Shown: positions 15,907 through 25,057 of the stretch, piece after piece
Layout: each line of letters opens with the position of its first letter
Position numbering within the stretch: position 1 is the stretch's first letter
Source of the DNA: Vicinamibacteria bacterium
GTDB lineage: Bacteria > Acidobacteriota > Vicinamibacteria > Fen-336
Length of the DNA: 64,000 bases
NCBI GenBank assembly: GCA_025994075.1
Contig: JAMQGV010000018.1
Coordinates: 1 to 64,000 of the forward strand
Reading direction: 5' to 3'
Made by a program: the position numbers and the translations under genes
Notes under the pieces: model-generated
Told to the model about the DNA's origin: nothing
The model's input: the letters and a program-made list of their open reading frames with translations, nothing else
Database searches by the model: none

Positions 15907-17433
15907 TCAGTCGCGCATGCGCAGCACGGCGGCGTAGGTGACGATGCCGTCGAACAGGTGGCCGAGGCGGAGGTTCTCGTTCTCCTCGTGCTGGTTGTTG
16001 TCGTAGTTGACGACCGGCACCAGCACGGCGGGGATCTTCAGCGCCTGGATGAAGGGCGCGATCGGCACGCTGCCGCCCATCGAGCGCATCTCGACGGGCG
16101 GCGCGCCCCACGCGCGCTCGACGGCGGCCGCCAGCCGCCGCGACTCGGGGGAGAGCATCGGCGTGCGGAACGCGTGCAGCGGCGAGTCGTCGACCTCGAT
16201 CCGCGCGAGGCGCGAGTGGCGGGCGCGGGTCCCGTCGTCGGGCTCGGCGTCGACGAGGTGATAGCCCTGCGCCCGGACGTGCTCGACCACCCGCGCGACG
16301 AGGCGCTCGCCCGGGGTCTCGACCAGGGTGCGGATGTCCATCTCGGCGACCGCGCGGTCGGGGATGATCGTGCGCGCCTGGGCGCCGACGAACGCGCTCT
16401 GCATGCCGCGCACGTTGAGGGTGGGGCGCAGCAGCGCGCGCTGCAGCGTCAGCCCGGGCTGCTCCGGCTCCGCGATGCCGAAGGCCTTCAGCAGCCCCGC
16501 CTCGTCGCCGGGCACGGCGTCGATCAGCGCCAGCTCGTCCGCGGTCGGCGTCGGCACCTCGTCGAGGAAGCCCTTCACCCGCACGTTGCCCGCGTCGTCC
16601 TTCATCGAGGCCAGCAGGTGGGCGAGGCGCAGCGCGGGGTTCGGCACCCAGTTGCCGTAGTTGCCGCTGTGCACGCCCGACTTCGGCCCGTAGACGGTGA
16701 TCCGGAACGGGTGGATGCCGCGGCAGCCGTAGACGAGCGTGGGCCGGCCGCTGACGTGGGCCGGCCCGTCGAACACCAGCATCTGGTCGGCGGCCAGCCT
16801 CTCGCGGTAGCGCTCGATGGCCGCGATCAGGCTCGGCGAACCGTTCTCCTCCTCGCCGTCCATCACGACGCGCACGTTGACGGTCGGCTCGAGCCCTCCG
16901 GCGCGCAGCGCGTCGAGGGCGGCGAGGAAGGCCATGATCGGACCCTTGGCGTCGGAGGCCGAGCGGGCGTAGACCCGCCAGTCGCGTTCGAACGCCGTGC
17001 GCTCGCGCGCGTTCTCGACGAAGCCGGGCTCCTCGCCGGGCAGCCACTTGCCGCGGCGCACGACGGGCTCGAACGGATCAGTCTGCGCCCAGCCCTTCGG
17101 CGACACCGGCTGTCCGTCGTACTGGAAGTAGATGAGCACCGTGCGGGAGGCCCCCGCCGGTCGCAGCTCGCCCCAGACGATCGGGTTGCCGTCGGTGGGC
17201 AGCACCTCCGCGCGGAATCCCCGTTTCTCGAGCGCCGCCTTCAGGAACGCGGCGTTGCGCTCGATGTTCGGCCGGTCGGCGGCGACGTTGGGGATCGCCA
17301 GCAGGTCGAGGAACTCGCCGACCACCTCCCGCTGGTGGGCCTGCACCCAGCCCTCGACCGCGGCGCGCAGCGGAGGCTCGGCGGCGAGGGCGGGGGCGGC
17401 ACACAGGAGGGCGGCCAGCAGCGGGAGTCTCAT
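15907..17433 (-). CDS. Secreted M20-family metallopeptidase with an altered first metal ligand
   Basis: 508 residues with a signal peptide (MRLPLLAALLCAAPALA). The fold is M20 dipeptidase-like: YDGQPV, ARSASDAKGP, the catalytic EE in MDGEEENGSPS, a dimerisation/lid domain with GVHSGNYGN, and a C-terminal His in NNQHEENENL. The first metal-ligand His of the usual HxD is Gln here (Q104-Y-D106). Family members with this substitution may exist as a subgroup, so activity should not be assumed or excluded. It is divergent from the amidohydrolase gene over 61 bases. TAAGAT lies 6 bases before the ATG and no Shine-Dalgarno site is visible. Confidence 0.88.
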   Translation of the reverse strand: MRLPLLAALLCAAPALAAEPPLRAAVEGWVQAHQREVVGEFLDLLAIPNVAADRPNIERNAAFLKAALEKRGFRAEVLPTDGNPIVWGELRPAGASRTVLIYFQYDGQPVSPKGWAQTDPFEPVVRRGKWLPGEEPGFVENARERTAFERDWRVYARSASDAKGPIMAFLAALDALRAGGLEPTVNVRVVMDGEEENGSPSLIAAIERYRERLAADQMLVFDGPAHVSGRPTLVYGCRGIHPFRITVYGPKSGVHSGNYGNWVPNPALRLAHLLASMKDDAGNVRVKGFLDEVPTPTADELALIDAVPGDEAGLLKAFGIAEPEQPGLTLQRALLRPTLNVRGMQSAFVGAQARTIIPDRAVAEMDIRTLVETPGERLVARVVEHVRAQGYHLVDAEPDDGTRARHSRLARIEVDDSPLHAFRTPMLSPESRRLAAAVERAWGAPPVEMRSMGGSVPIAPFIQALKIPAVLVPVVNYDNNQHEENENLRLGHLFDGIVTYAAVLRMRD

Positions 17434-17439
17434 GCGCGG

Positions 17440-17445
17440 ATCTTA
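17440..17445 (-). promoter_or_regulatory. Candidate -10 (TAAGAT) for the M20 peptidase gene
   Basis: Minus-strand TAAGAT, five of six matches to consensus, exactly 6 bases before ATG 17433. That spacing places the transcription start at or next to the A of the ATG. Confidence 0.45.
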
Positions 17446-17494
17446 GCGGCCTGCGTGCTAGCCTCGCGCTTCCCGACCCCAACCAGGAGGCTGG

Positions 17495-18817
17495 ATGCGC
17501 GTCCTTCTCGCCCTGTTCGCGCTCGCGCTCGCAGTGCCGGCGGCCGCCGACGAGCGGCCCACGCTCGCCCTCGTCGGGGGGCAGGTGATCGACGGTTTCG
17601 GCGGGCCGCCGATCCGCGACGGCGTGGTGCTGATCGCAGGGGAGCGCATCGTCGCCGTCGGGCCGCGCGCCGAAGTGCCGGTGCCGGCGGGCACGACGGT
17701 CGTCTCCACCGAGGGCATGAGCGTGCTGCCGGGCCTGATGGACATGCACGTCCACCTGATGCTGCTCGGCCACGCCGACTACCGGCACTGGGACACGACC
17801 TACATGTCGCGCTTCCGCGACGAGATCATGCCGATCGCGGCGCGGCAGCTCCTGATGTCGGGCGTGACCACGGTCCGCGACCTCGGCGCCCCGCTGGAGG
17901 AGATCCTCCACGTCAAGCGGCGGATCGAGCGCGGCGAGATCCCGGGGCCGCGGCTGTTCGTCTCCGGGCCGTTCATCCAGCGGGCGCCGTACGAGGAGTA
18001 CGAGCGCTTCGTGCGCTGGGGCGTCGACGGGCCGGACGACGCGCGGGCCAAGGTGCAGAAGCTGGTGGACGCCGGGGTCGACGTGATCAAGCTGATCGAC
18101 CAGGACCAGCTCACCGACGACGAGGTGCGCGCCGTCGTCGAGACGGCGCACCGCGGCGGCAGACCCGTGGTCGCCCACGCCCACCGCGAAGACGAGATCC
18201 GGGTCGGGCTGCGCCACGGGGTCGACTCGTTCGAGCACACCGGGCTGGCCACGGCGCCGCGCTATCCCGAGGACGTGCTGGCGGGCCTGCGCAAGCGCAA
18301 CGCGACGCTCTTCTGGTGCCCGACCATCGCCCCGCTCTACCTGATGGAGTACACGGCCCGCTCGTTCCCGGAGCGGCTCGACGATCCCGCGTGGCAGCAG
18401 GGCGTGCCGCCGGCGATCGTGAAGGACATCCGCGACTCGCTGCGCGACCTGTCGTCCGCGCCGTACTTCGCGCTGACCTACCGCCGGGTGCCGACGCTGG
18501 CCGAGAAGTTCCGCCAGTTGCGCGAGACGGGCGTGACGCTGATGGTCGGCACCGACAGCGGCATCCCCGGCACGTTCCACACCGACTCCACCTGGCGCGA
18601 GCTGGCGACGTGGGTGAAGCTGGGCATGACGCCGCTGGAGGCGATCTCGGGGGCGACGCGGTGGCCCGCGCGCTTCCTGAAGAAGGAGCAGGACCTGGGC
18701 ACGCTGGCGCCCGGCCGCTACGCGGACGTGATCGCGGTCCGCGGTGACGTGCTCGCGAACGTCGAGCTGCTCTCGCGCGTCGACCTCGTCGTCAAGGGCG
18801 GACGGCGCGTGCGGTAG
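17495..18817 (+). CDS. Secreted metal-dependent amidohydrolase
   Basis: 440 residues with a signal peptide (MRVLLALFALALAVPAAA). It belongs to the amidohydrolase superfamily branch containing imidazolonepropionase-like and Xaa-Pro dipeptidase-like enzymes. Metal ligands are visible: the HxH in DMHVHL, the likely bridging Lys in DVIKLI, His in VAHAH and FEHTG, and the catalytic Asp in GTDSG. The small beta-sandwich at both ends (GGQVIDG...; GRYADVIAV) is typical. The substrate is unknown, but neighbouring exported peptidases suggest breakdown of peptides or cyclic amides in the periplasm. A good AGGAGG site lies just before the ATG. Confidence 0.9.
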   Translation: MRVLLALFALALAVPAAADERPTLALVGGQVIDGFGGPPIRDGVVLIAGERIVAVGPRAEVPVPAGTTVVSTEGMSVLPGLMDMHVHLMLLGHADYRHWDTTYMSRFRDEIMPIAARQLLMSGVTTVRDLGAPLEEILHVKRRIERGEIPGPRLFVSGPFIQRAPYEEYERFVRWGVDGPDDARAKVQKLVDAGVDVIKLIDQDQLTDDEVRAVVETAHRGGRPVVAHAHREDEIRVGLRHGVDSFEHTGLATAPRYPEDVLAGLRKRNATLFWCPTIAPLYLMEYTARSFPERLDDPAWQQGVPPAIVKDIRDSLRDLSSAPYFALTYRRVPTLAEKFRQLRETGVTLMVGTDSGIPGTFHTDSTWRELATWVKLGMTPLEAISGATRWPARFLKKEQDLGTLAPGRYADVIAVRGDVLANVELLSRVDLVVKGGRRVR

Positions 18818-18832
18818 CCGCCTCGCCCGCGC

Positions 18833-19969
18833 CTACAGCGCGGCGAAGCCGTTCTGCAGGTCGGCTTCCAGGTCGGCGGCGTCCTCGCAGCCGACGCTGA
18901 TCCGCACCAGGCCGTCGCCGATCCCGAGCGCGTCGCGCTCGGGCTGGGTGTAGCCCGCGTGGGTCATCGTGGCCGGGTGCGAGATCAGGGTCTCGATGCC
19001 GCCCAGGCTCTCGCCGAGCGAGCACAGCTTCAGCTTGCGCAGGAAGCGGTCGGCCGCCTCGCGGGAGCCGAGGTCGAACGAGATCATCGAGCCGAAGCCC
19101 TTCGCCTGGCGCTTCTGGATCGCGTGGCCCGGGTGGTCCTCGAAGCCGGGCCAGAACACCTTCTTCACCTCGCGGCGGGCGCGCAGGAACTCCGCGATGC
19201 GGCGGCCGTTCTGCTCGTGGCGCTCCATCCGCAGGGCGAGGGTCTTGGTGCCGCGCAGCACCAGCCACGAGTCCATCGGCGACAGGATCGCGCCGGCCGC
19301 GTTCTGCACGAACTGCAGCCATTTCGCGTGCGCCTCGTGCTTCGTCACCGCGACGCCGCCGACCGAGTCGGAGTGGCCGTTCAGGAACTTGGTCGTCGAG
19401 TGCACGACGATGTCGGCGCCGAGTTCGAGGGGCCGCTGCAGGGCCGGGCTCATGAACGTGTTGTCGACGACGAAGACGGCGTTGCGCTTCTTGGCGACCG
19501 CCGCGAGCGCCGCGATGTCGCACACCTTCATCAGCGGGTTGGTCGGGGTCTCGATCCAGAGCAGGTGGAAGTCGCCGGCCGCGCGGTCGAAGGCCGCCGC
19601 GTCGCTCGCGTCGATGAACGCGAACTCGACGCCGTAGTGGGCCAGCACCTTGGTGAACAGCCGGTGCGTGCCGCCGTAGACGTTGTCGGAGACGACCACG
19701 CGCTGGCCCTGCTTCACGAGCGTCAGCACCGCGTTGGTGGCGGCCATGCCGGAGGCGTAGCAGTACGCGTCGGCGCCGCCCTCGAGCGCCGCCAGGTTCA
19801 GCTCCAGCGCGCGGCGGGTGGGGTTCTGGGTGCGCGCGTACTCGTAGCCCTTGTGCTCGCCGATGCCCTGCTGCACGTAGGTCGAGGTCTGGAAGATCGG
19901 CGTGATGATCGCGCCCGTCGAGGGGTCCGGCTCCTGGCCGGCGTGGATGCAGTCGGTGGCGAAACCCAA
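18833..19969 (-). CDS. Cystathionine gamma-synthase/gamma-lyase family PLP enzyme
   Basis: 378 residues, the usual length for Cys/Met-metabolism PLP enzymes. Motifs are PIFQTSTYVQ, the active-site Tyr in YEYARTQNPTR, the PLP-binding SGMAA, the lysine in HSTTKFLNGHSD, and the C-terminal SLGG..TLISHPA. I chose TTG 19969 because it begins directly at the conserved GFATDCIHAG and has GGAGAG about 8 bases upstream; no ATG or GTG fits. It lies 11 bases after the stop of the CBS-like gene. Together they look like reverse transsulfuration (homocysteine to cysteine), so gamma-lyase is the more likely activity than gamma-synthase. That is inference from pairing. Confidence 0.92.
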   Translation of the reverse strand: MGFATDCIHAGQEPDPSTGAIITPIFQTSTYVQQGIGEHKGYEYARTQNPTRRALELNLAALEGGADAYCYASGMAATNAVLTLVKQGQRVVVSDNVYGGTHRLFTKVLAHYGVEFAFIDASDAAAFDRAAGDFHLLWIETPTNPLMKVCDIAALAAVAKKRNAVFVVDNTFMSPALQRPLELGADIVVHSTTKFLNGHSDSVGGVAVTKHEAHAKWLQFVQNAAGAILSPMDSWLVLRGTKTLALRMERHEQNGRRIAEFLRARREVKKVFWPGFEDHPGHAIQKRQAKGFGSMISFDLGSREAADRFLRKLKLCSLGESLGGIETLISHPATMTHAGYTQPERDALGIGDGLVRISVGCEDAADLEADLQNGFAAL

Positions 19970-19980
19970 AGCGGACTCTC

Positions 19981-20934
19981 CTAGAGGTTCTCGAACACGC
20001 CCTTGCCGAGATAGCGCTCGAAGCCGTCGGCGAACAGGGTGACCACGGTCCTGCCCGGCCCCAGCTCGCGGGCGACCTCGCGCGCGGCGTGGGCCGCGGC
20101 CCCGGCCGAGCCGCCGATCAGCAGCCCCTCGCGGCGGGCCAGCTCGCGCACCGCGACGAACGAGGCCTCGTCGGAAACGGTGCGGATCTCGTCGATCACG
20201 GAGCGGTCCAGCGTCGACGGCCAGAACGAGTTGCCGATGCCCTCGACCTTGTGCGGACCGGCCGGGCCGCCGCCCCAGATCGAGCCCTGCGGCTCGACCA
20301 GGACGCAACGCACCTTCGGGTCGCGCTTCTTGAAGTAGCGGGCGACGCCCGTGAAGGTGCCGCCGGTGCCGCCGCCCATCACCACCGCGTCGGGGATCGT
20401 GCCGCCGAGCTGCTCGTGCAGCTCCGCCGCCGTCGTCTCCTCGTGGTACTCGGGGTTGGCGGCGTTGTCGAACTGCTGCGGCACGTAGGAGCCGGGGATG
20501 GTGGCGGCCAGCTCCTTCGCCTTCTCGATCGCGAACGGCATCCCCTTCTCGGTCGGCGTCAGCACCACCTCGGCGCCCAGCACCTTCATCACGGCCGTCT
20601 TCGGCCCGACGAACTTCTCGGGCACCACGACGATCACCCGGTAGCCGCGCAGGTTGCCGATCAGCGCCAGGCCGACTCCGGTGTTGCCGGCCGTCGGCTC
20701 GATCAGCGTCGCCCCCGGCGCGATGCGCCCGGCGCGCTCGGCGGCCAGGATCATGCCGATCGCGGCGCGGTCCTTGACGCTGCCGCCCGGGTTCAGGAAC
20801 TCGAGCTTGGCCTGGATGTGGGCGGCCCCTTCCCCCGCGTAGCGGTCGAGGCGCAGCAGCGGCGTGCCGCCGACGAGATCGAGCAGGCTGTGCGCGGTGC
20901 GCAGGCGGGGGACGGCGAGAGTCGACTGTTCCAT
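19981..20934 (-). CDS. Cystathionine beta-synthase / cysteine synthase family enzyme
   Basis: 317 residues, fold-type II PLP enzyme without a CBS regulatory pair. It has LVGGTPLLRL, the PLP lysine in NPGGSVKDRAA, the EPTAGNTGVGLA loop, and GGGTGGTFTGVARYF. The first gene of a pair with the gamma-lyase-like gene immediately downstream, it fits an MccA-like cystathionine beta-synthase role, though plain O-acetylserine sulfhydrylase (CysK) cannot be excluded by motif reading. The ATG is preceded by CAGGATC; TAGGAT about 40 bases upstream may be the -10. Confidence 0.9.
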   Translation of the reverse strand: MEQSTLAVPRLRTAHSLLDLVGGTPLLRLDRYAGEGAAHIQAKLEFLNPGGSVKDRAAIGMILAAERAGRIAPGATLIEPTAGNTGVGLALIGNLRGYRVIVVVPEKFVGPKTAVMKVLGAEVVLTPTEKGMPFAIEKAKELAATIPGSYVPQQFDNAANPEYHEETTAAELHEQLGGTIPDAVVMGGGTGGTFTGVARYFKKRDPKVRCVLVEPQGSIWGGGPAGPHKVEGIGNSFWPSTLDRSVIDEIRTVSDEASFVAVRELARREGLLIGGSAGAAAHAAREVARELGPGRTVVTLFADGFERYLGKGVFENL

Positions 20935-21009
20935 CGGGATCCTGAGAATGTAGTGGCCAGGCGCGGAAGCGGTGATCCTATCACGCAGGAAAGGCGCGGG
21001 CCGCCCGCG

Positions 21010-23520
21010 TCAGCCGCGGGTCCGGTTGCCGAACAGCAGCGCGGCGGTGGCGTCGGCCGGCGCCGGCGCGCCGAACAGCCGGCCCTGCAGGCGGTCGGCG
21101 CCGCAGGAGTCGAAGAACTCCCGCTGCGCCTCGGTCTCCACGCCGTGGGCGACGACCGCGAGGCCGAGGGTGCGCACCAGCGTCACCAGCGCGCGGGCGA
21201 TCGCCTCGCTGGCGGCGTCGTCGCCGAGCAGCGCGGCGTTGAGCTTGACCGCGTCGACCGGCAGCCGCCGCAGCTCGGTCAGCGAAGCGCCGCCGCCGAA
21301 GTCGTCGAGGGCGATGGTCACGCCCGCGGCCCGCAGCGCGCCGAGCGACGCGCGGGCGGCGGCGCGGTCCAGGGTCTCGGTGCGCGACACCTCGACGCCG
21401 AGCGAGCGCGGCGGCAGGCCGCACTCGCGCACGGTGTCGAGGAAGCGGGCCGCGCAGTCTGGAGCCATCAGCTCGCGGTGCGAGAGGTTCACGGTCAGGC
21501 TCAGCTCGGCGAGCCCGGCCGAGCGCCAGCGCGCGACGTCGAGGCAGGCGCTGCGCAGCACGAAGGAGCCGATCGCCGGCATCAGGCCGGTCTGCTCGGC
21601 GAGCGGCACGAACGCCTCGGCCGCCAGCAGCCCGCGCGTGGCGTGGCGCCAGCGCAGCAGCGCCTCGAGGGTGGCGACGCGGCCGGCCCGCGGGTCCCAC
21701 ACCGGCTGGTAGTGGACCTCGAGCTGGCCGCGGCCGAGCGCGAGCCGCAGGTCGTGCTCGAGCGCCAGGCTGTCGAGCGCGCTGGCGTTCATCTCCGGCG
21801 TGTACAGCTCGTAGCCGTCGCGGCCGCGCTCCTTGGCGCGGTACATCGCCGCGTCGGCGTTGCGCAGCAGCGTCTCGGGGTCGTTGCCGTCCTCGGGCGA
21901 CAGCGCGACGCCCACGCTGCCGCTCACGAACAGCTCGTGATCGCCGACCCGGAAGGGGCGCCGCATGGCGGCCAGCAGCTTCTCCGCGACCCGCGCCGCG
22001 TCGACCGCGTCGGTCAGCGCCGGCAGCAGCAGCGTGAACTCGTCGCCGCCGAGGCGGGCGACCGTGTCGCCCTCGCGCAGCACCAGCGTCAGGCGGTCGG
22101 CCACGGCGCGCAGCAGGCGGTCGCCGATCTCGTGGCCGAGCGAGTCGTTGACCGGCTTGAAGCGGTCGACGTCGAGGAACAGCACGCCGGCCTTCTGGCG
22201 GTTGCGCTGGGCCTGCGAGAGAGCCACCTTGAGCCGGTCCTCGAACAGCCGGCGGTTGGGCAGCCCGGTCAGCGGGTCGTGGTAGGCGAGCTCGCGGACC
22301 CGGTCTTCCGCCCGCTTGCGCTCGGTGATGTCGAAGGCGGTGCCCATCGAGGCGACCTGGCCCTGGTAGGTGAGGTTGGCCGCGGAGAAGTCGATCCAGG
22401 CCACGCGGCCGTCCTTGCGCACGATCGAGAACTCGTAGCGCGGCGGCAGCTCGCGGCCCGACTGGCGGGCGAGGCCCAGCTCCTTGACGATGTCGCGGAA
22501 GTCGGGGTGGACGAACTCCCAGAACTTCATCGACATCAGCTCGTCGCGCGAGAAGCCGGTGATCTCGCTGGTGGCCGGGTTCACGTAGCGGAAGTTCGGG
22601 CCCTGGTAGATGAAGATGGCGCAGGGCGCCGTCTCGGCCACGACCCGGAAGCGGGCCTCGCTCTCGACCAGCGCCTCGGCGGCGCGCTTGCGCTCGATCG
22701 CCGCAGAGACGTGGCGCGAAACGAAGGTGAGCAGCTCGCGGTCCGCGTCGGTGTAGCGCTGCTGCCGGTCGTAGGTCTGGACCGCCAGCACGCCGAACGG
22801 GGCGCCGGGATCGCCCAGCGGTACCCCCAGCCAGTCGACGGATGCGGCCCCGACGGTTTCCAGTTCGCCGGCCGCCTCCAGCTCCGCGAAGACCTCGGGG
22901 GTGGCCAGCAGCGGCTTGCCGGTGCGCAGCACGTAGGCCGTGATGCCGCGGCCGTACGGGCCCTCCGGGGGACGGTCGTCGTGCTCGTCCGAGAAGTAGG
23001 CGAAGCGCAGCCCCTCGGGGCCGGACTCGGAGAGGGCGATGTAGAAGTTGCGGGCGTAGGTCAGCTCGCCCACGATGCCCTGCAGCGCGGCGCACAGCTC
23101 CTCGACGTTGCGCACCGTCGAGGCGGTCTCGGAGATGCGGAACAGCGCCTCCTGCACGCGCTCGGCCTGGCGCGCGGCGCTCACGTCCTGCGCCATCACC
23201 AGCGCCGCCTGGCGCCCCGCCCACGTCACGTTGTGGGCGTCGACGTCCACGTCGACCAGCCGCCCCGAGGCCAGCCGGTGGCGCCACACCCCGCAGCGCC
23301 GCAGCGGCTCGTCGCGGCGGCGGGCGACGTGGTCGGCGAAGCGCCCGCGCTCGGAGTCGGCCAGCAGGTCCACCACGCGCAGGGCGAGGAACTGCTCGCG
23401 CGTGTATCCGTACGAGGAGAGCGCGGCCTCGTTGACGTCGAGGAAAGCGAGGCTCTCGATGTCGTAGACCCACATCGGGTGCGGGTTGTGATCGAACAGC
23501 AGCCGGAAGTCAGCGTTCAA
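21010..23520 (-). CDS. PAS-GAF-PAS-GGDEF-EAL cyclic-di-GMP signalling protein
   Basis: 836 residues, no membrane segment. The order is PAS (about 5-115), GAF (130-280), PAS (290-405), GGDEF (410-570) and EAL (585-830). The cyclase site RLGGDEF is intact, with an inhibitory-site REGD five residues before it. The EAL domain keeps the catalytic residues in EAL, VNLSH, the first E of EVSRTE, DDFG, VK and GVET, and Q of LQG. However, the second Glu of the usual ExxE is Arg, and loop 6 reads DFGGGASL instead of DFGTGYSS. In characterised EAL proteins those changes lower or abolish hydrolysis, so this may be mainly a cyclase. The start is TTG 23520, with GAGGT upstream. Confidence 0.93.
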   Translation of the reverse strand: MNADFRLLFDHNPHPMWVYDIESLAFLDVNEAALSSYGYTREQFLALRVVDLLADSERGRFADHVARRRDEPLRRCGVWRHRLASGRLVDVDVDAHNVTWAGRQAALVMAQDVSAARQAERVQEALFRISETASTVRNVEELCAALQGIVGELTYARNFYIALSESGPEGLRFAYFSDEHDDRPPEGPYGRGITAYVLRTGKPLLATPEVFAELEAAGELETVGAASVDWLGVPLGDPGAPFGVLAVQTYDRQQRYTDADRELLTFVSRHVSAAIERKRAAEALVESEARFRVVAETAPCAIFIYQGPNFRYVNPATSEITGFSRDELMSMKFWEFVHPDFRDIVKELGLARQSGRELPPRYEFSIVRKDGRVAWIDFSAANLTYQGQVASMGTAFDITERKRAEDRVRELAYHDPLTGLPNRRLFEDRLKVALSQAQRNRQKAGVLFLDVDRFKPVNDSLGHEIGDRLLRAVADRLTLVLREGDTVARLGGDEFTLLLPALTDAVDAARVAEKLLAAMRRPFRVGDHELFVSGSVGVALSPEDGNDPETLLRNADAAMYRAKERGRDGYELYTPEMNASALDSLALEHDLRLALGRGQLEVHYQPVWDPRAGRVATLEALLRWRHATRGLLAAEAFVPLAEQTGLMPAIGSFVLRSACLDVARWRSAGLAELSLTVNLSHRELMAPDCAARFLDTVRECGLPPRSLGVEVSRTETLDRAAARASLGALRAAGVTIALDDFGGGASLTELRRLPVDAVKLNAALLGDDAASEAIARALVTLVRTLGLAVVAHGVETEAQREFFDSCGADRLQGRLFGAPAPADATAALLFGNRTRG

Positions 23521-23598
23521 CCGGGGACCTCGCCAAGTGGAGCGCGCCGGAAGTGTACCGCGGCGCCGCGCGACGGGTTCGAGCCCGGCGAGGCGCCG

Positions 23599-24879
23599 TC
23601 ACTGGTCGGCGAGCAGCGCCTCGAGGTAACGGGAGCGGAACTGGCGGCTGGCCAGCGCCCGCTGCACCGGCGGCAGCTTCAGGATCACGCCGAGGATCGC
23701 CGCCATCACCCGGTGGCTGAGGAAGGCCTGGTTGTCGAACACCAGGTCCTGCAGCTTGCCGCGCTCGATCGCCATCAGCACGGCGCGGTGCGCCGAGTTG
23801 AGCGGCGTGATCACCCGCGCGGGCCGGGGCGCCAGCCGCAGCGCGCCGCGGGCGCACGAGCGCACGCAGACGCCGCAGCCGAGGCAGGCGTCGGCGTCGA
23901 GCATCCCGCGCTTTCGCTCGCGCTCGCCCGGCGCCGCCGCGGCCACCGGTTCCACCCGCAGCGCCGCGACGGGGCAGGCGTCGACGCAGCGGCCGCAGCC
24001 GTTGCATTTCTGCGCGTCGATCTCCGCCACGAAGTTCGTCGTGTGCACGGGGTGCAGGAAGCCGAGGCGCTTGGCCGCCAGCATCGCCTCGCAGCAGCAG
24101 CCGCAGCAGTTGCAGACGAAGGCCACGTTCTTCCGCACGTTGTCGCCGAACTGGGCGAGCCCGTGGTCCTGCGCCTGCTGCACGACGTCCTTCGCCTCCG
24201 CGGCGTCGATGCGGCGGGCGAAGCCGTGGCGGGTCAGCGAGGCGGCGGCGTTGTTGAAGGTCAGGCAGTTGCCGAGCGGCGCGTCGCAGGCGCGGCCGAC
24301 GTGCGTCATCTTGTGGCGGCAGTAGCAGACGCCGACGCCGATCGCCGTCGCGGTGTTCACGACCTCGCTGACCCGCTCGTGGTCCATCACCGTCGTCGAC
24401 AGCTCGGGCGGCACCGCGGACTCGCGCACGAACATCCGCCCCAGCCGCGTCTCGCCGGTCGCGAACAGCGCGGTGATGAACTCGTCCTCGACGTTCATGT
24501 ACTGGTAGAAGAGTTCGGCCAGCAGCTTCTGGTCGACGTCGCCGCGCAGCCGCATCATCGAGAACTCGAAGAAGCCGGCCATCGGCGGCGGCAGGCAGTA
24601 GATCGTGCCGCCCGCGGTCTCCATGTCGAGCAGCAGCGCCTTGTCGCACAAGGCGTCGAGTTCGTGCTGCGCCTCGGCCTCCTTCATCCGCCACGCCGCG
24701 GCGGCGGTCGCCAGCCGGAACGGCTTGATCGGCAGCGCGGACACCAGCACGGCCTGCCGTGGAGTGAAGAGGAGCGACAGGATGCGGTACAGGACCTCCG
24801 AGGGCGGAGCGCCCTGCGGGTAGCGGTTCAGGCGATCGACCAGGTGGCGATACGCCTCGCGCGAGGCCAGGTGGGTCAT
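23599..24879 (-). CDS. Cysteine-rich 4Fe-4S ferredoxin-type protein
   Basis: 426 residues. The C-terminal third has two 4Fe-4S motifs, CNGCGRCVDACP and CLGCGVCVRSC. Upstream are an unusual CNCCGCCC run and a CYCRHK...C...C set, giving many more possible metal ligands. The N-terminal part is helical, with a DALCDKALLL stretch typical of a winged-helix-like segment. Proteins of this type are annotated only as 4Fe-4S binding proteins; a cytoplasmic electron-transfer or reductase role is likely, partner unknown. The start is ATG 24879, preceded by GGAGGGGG; the frame extends further upstream but without conserved-looking sequence. It is divergent from the DUF2167 gene. Confidence 0.85.
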   Translation of the reverse strand: MTHLASREAYRHLVDRLNRYPQGAPPSEVLYRILSLLFTPRQAVLVSALPIKPFRLATAAAAWRMKEAEAQHELDALCDKALLLDMETAGGTIYCLPPPMAGFFEFSMMRLRGDVDQKLLAELFYQYMNVEDEFITALFATGETRLGRMFVRESAVPPELSTTVMDHERVSEVVNTATAIGVGVCYCRHKMTHVGRACDAPLGNCLTFNNAAASLTRHGFARRIDAAEAKDVVQQAQDHGLAQFGDNVRKNVAFVCNCCGCCCEAMLAAKRLGFLHPVHTTNFVAEIDAQKCNGCGRCVDACPVAALRVEPVAAAAPGERERKRGMLDADACLGCGVCVRSCARGALRLAPRPARVITPLNSAHRAVLMAIERGKLQDLVFDNQAFLSHRVMAAILGVILKLPPVQRALASRQFRSRYLEALLADQ

Positions 24880-25057
24880 GGCCCCCTCCGATCTCCGGCG
24901 CGCGGAATCTGCGCATGCGCCGGCTCCCAACCGGTTCTGACGCAAGACTCGGGCCAGAACGAGGCAAGCCGCTCGATCGTCATTAGTCCGTGTTATGGTT
25001 CCGATCACCCGTATCAATTCAAGAGATCCCCGTCGGCTTGCGAGAGGAGAGTTGCCC

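Noticed and set aside
24994..24999. Extended -10 (TGTTATGGT) for the DUF2167 gene
   Set aside because: The hexamer is only a partial match and nothing like a -35 lies at the right distance, so it was not listed as a feature.
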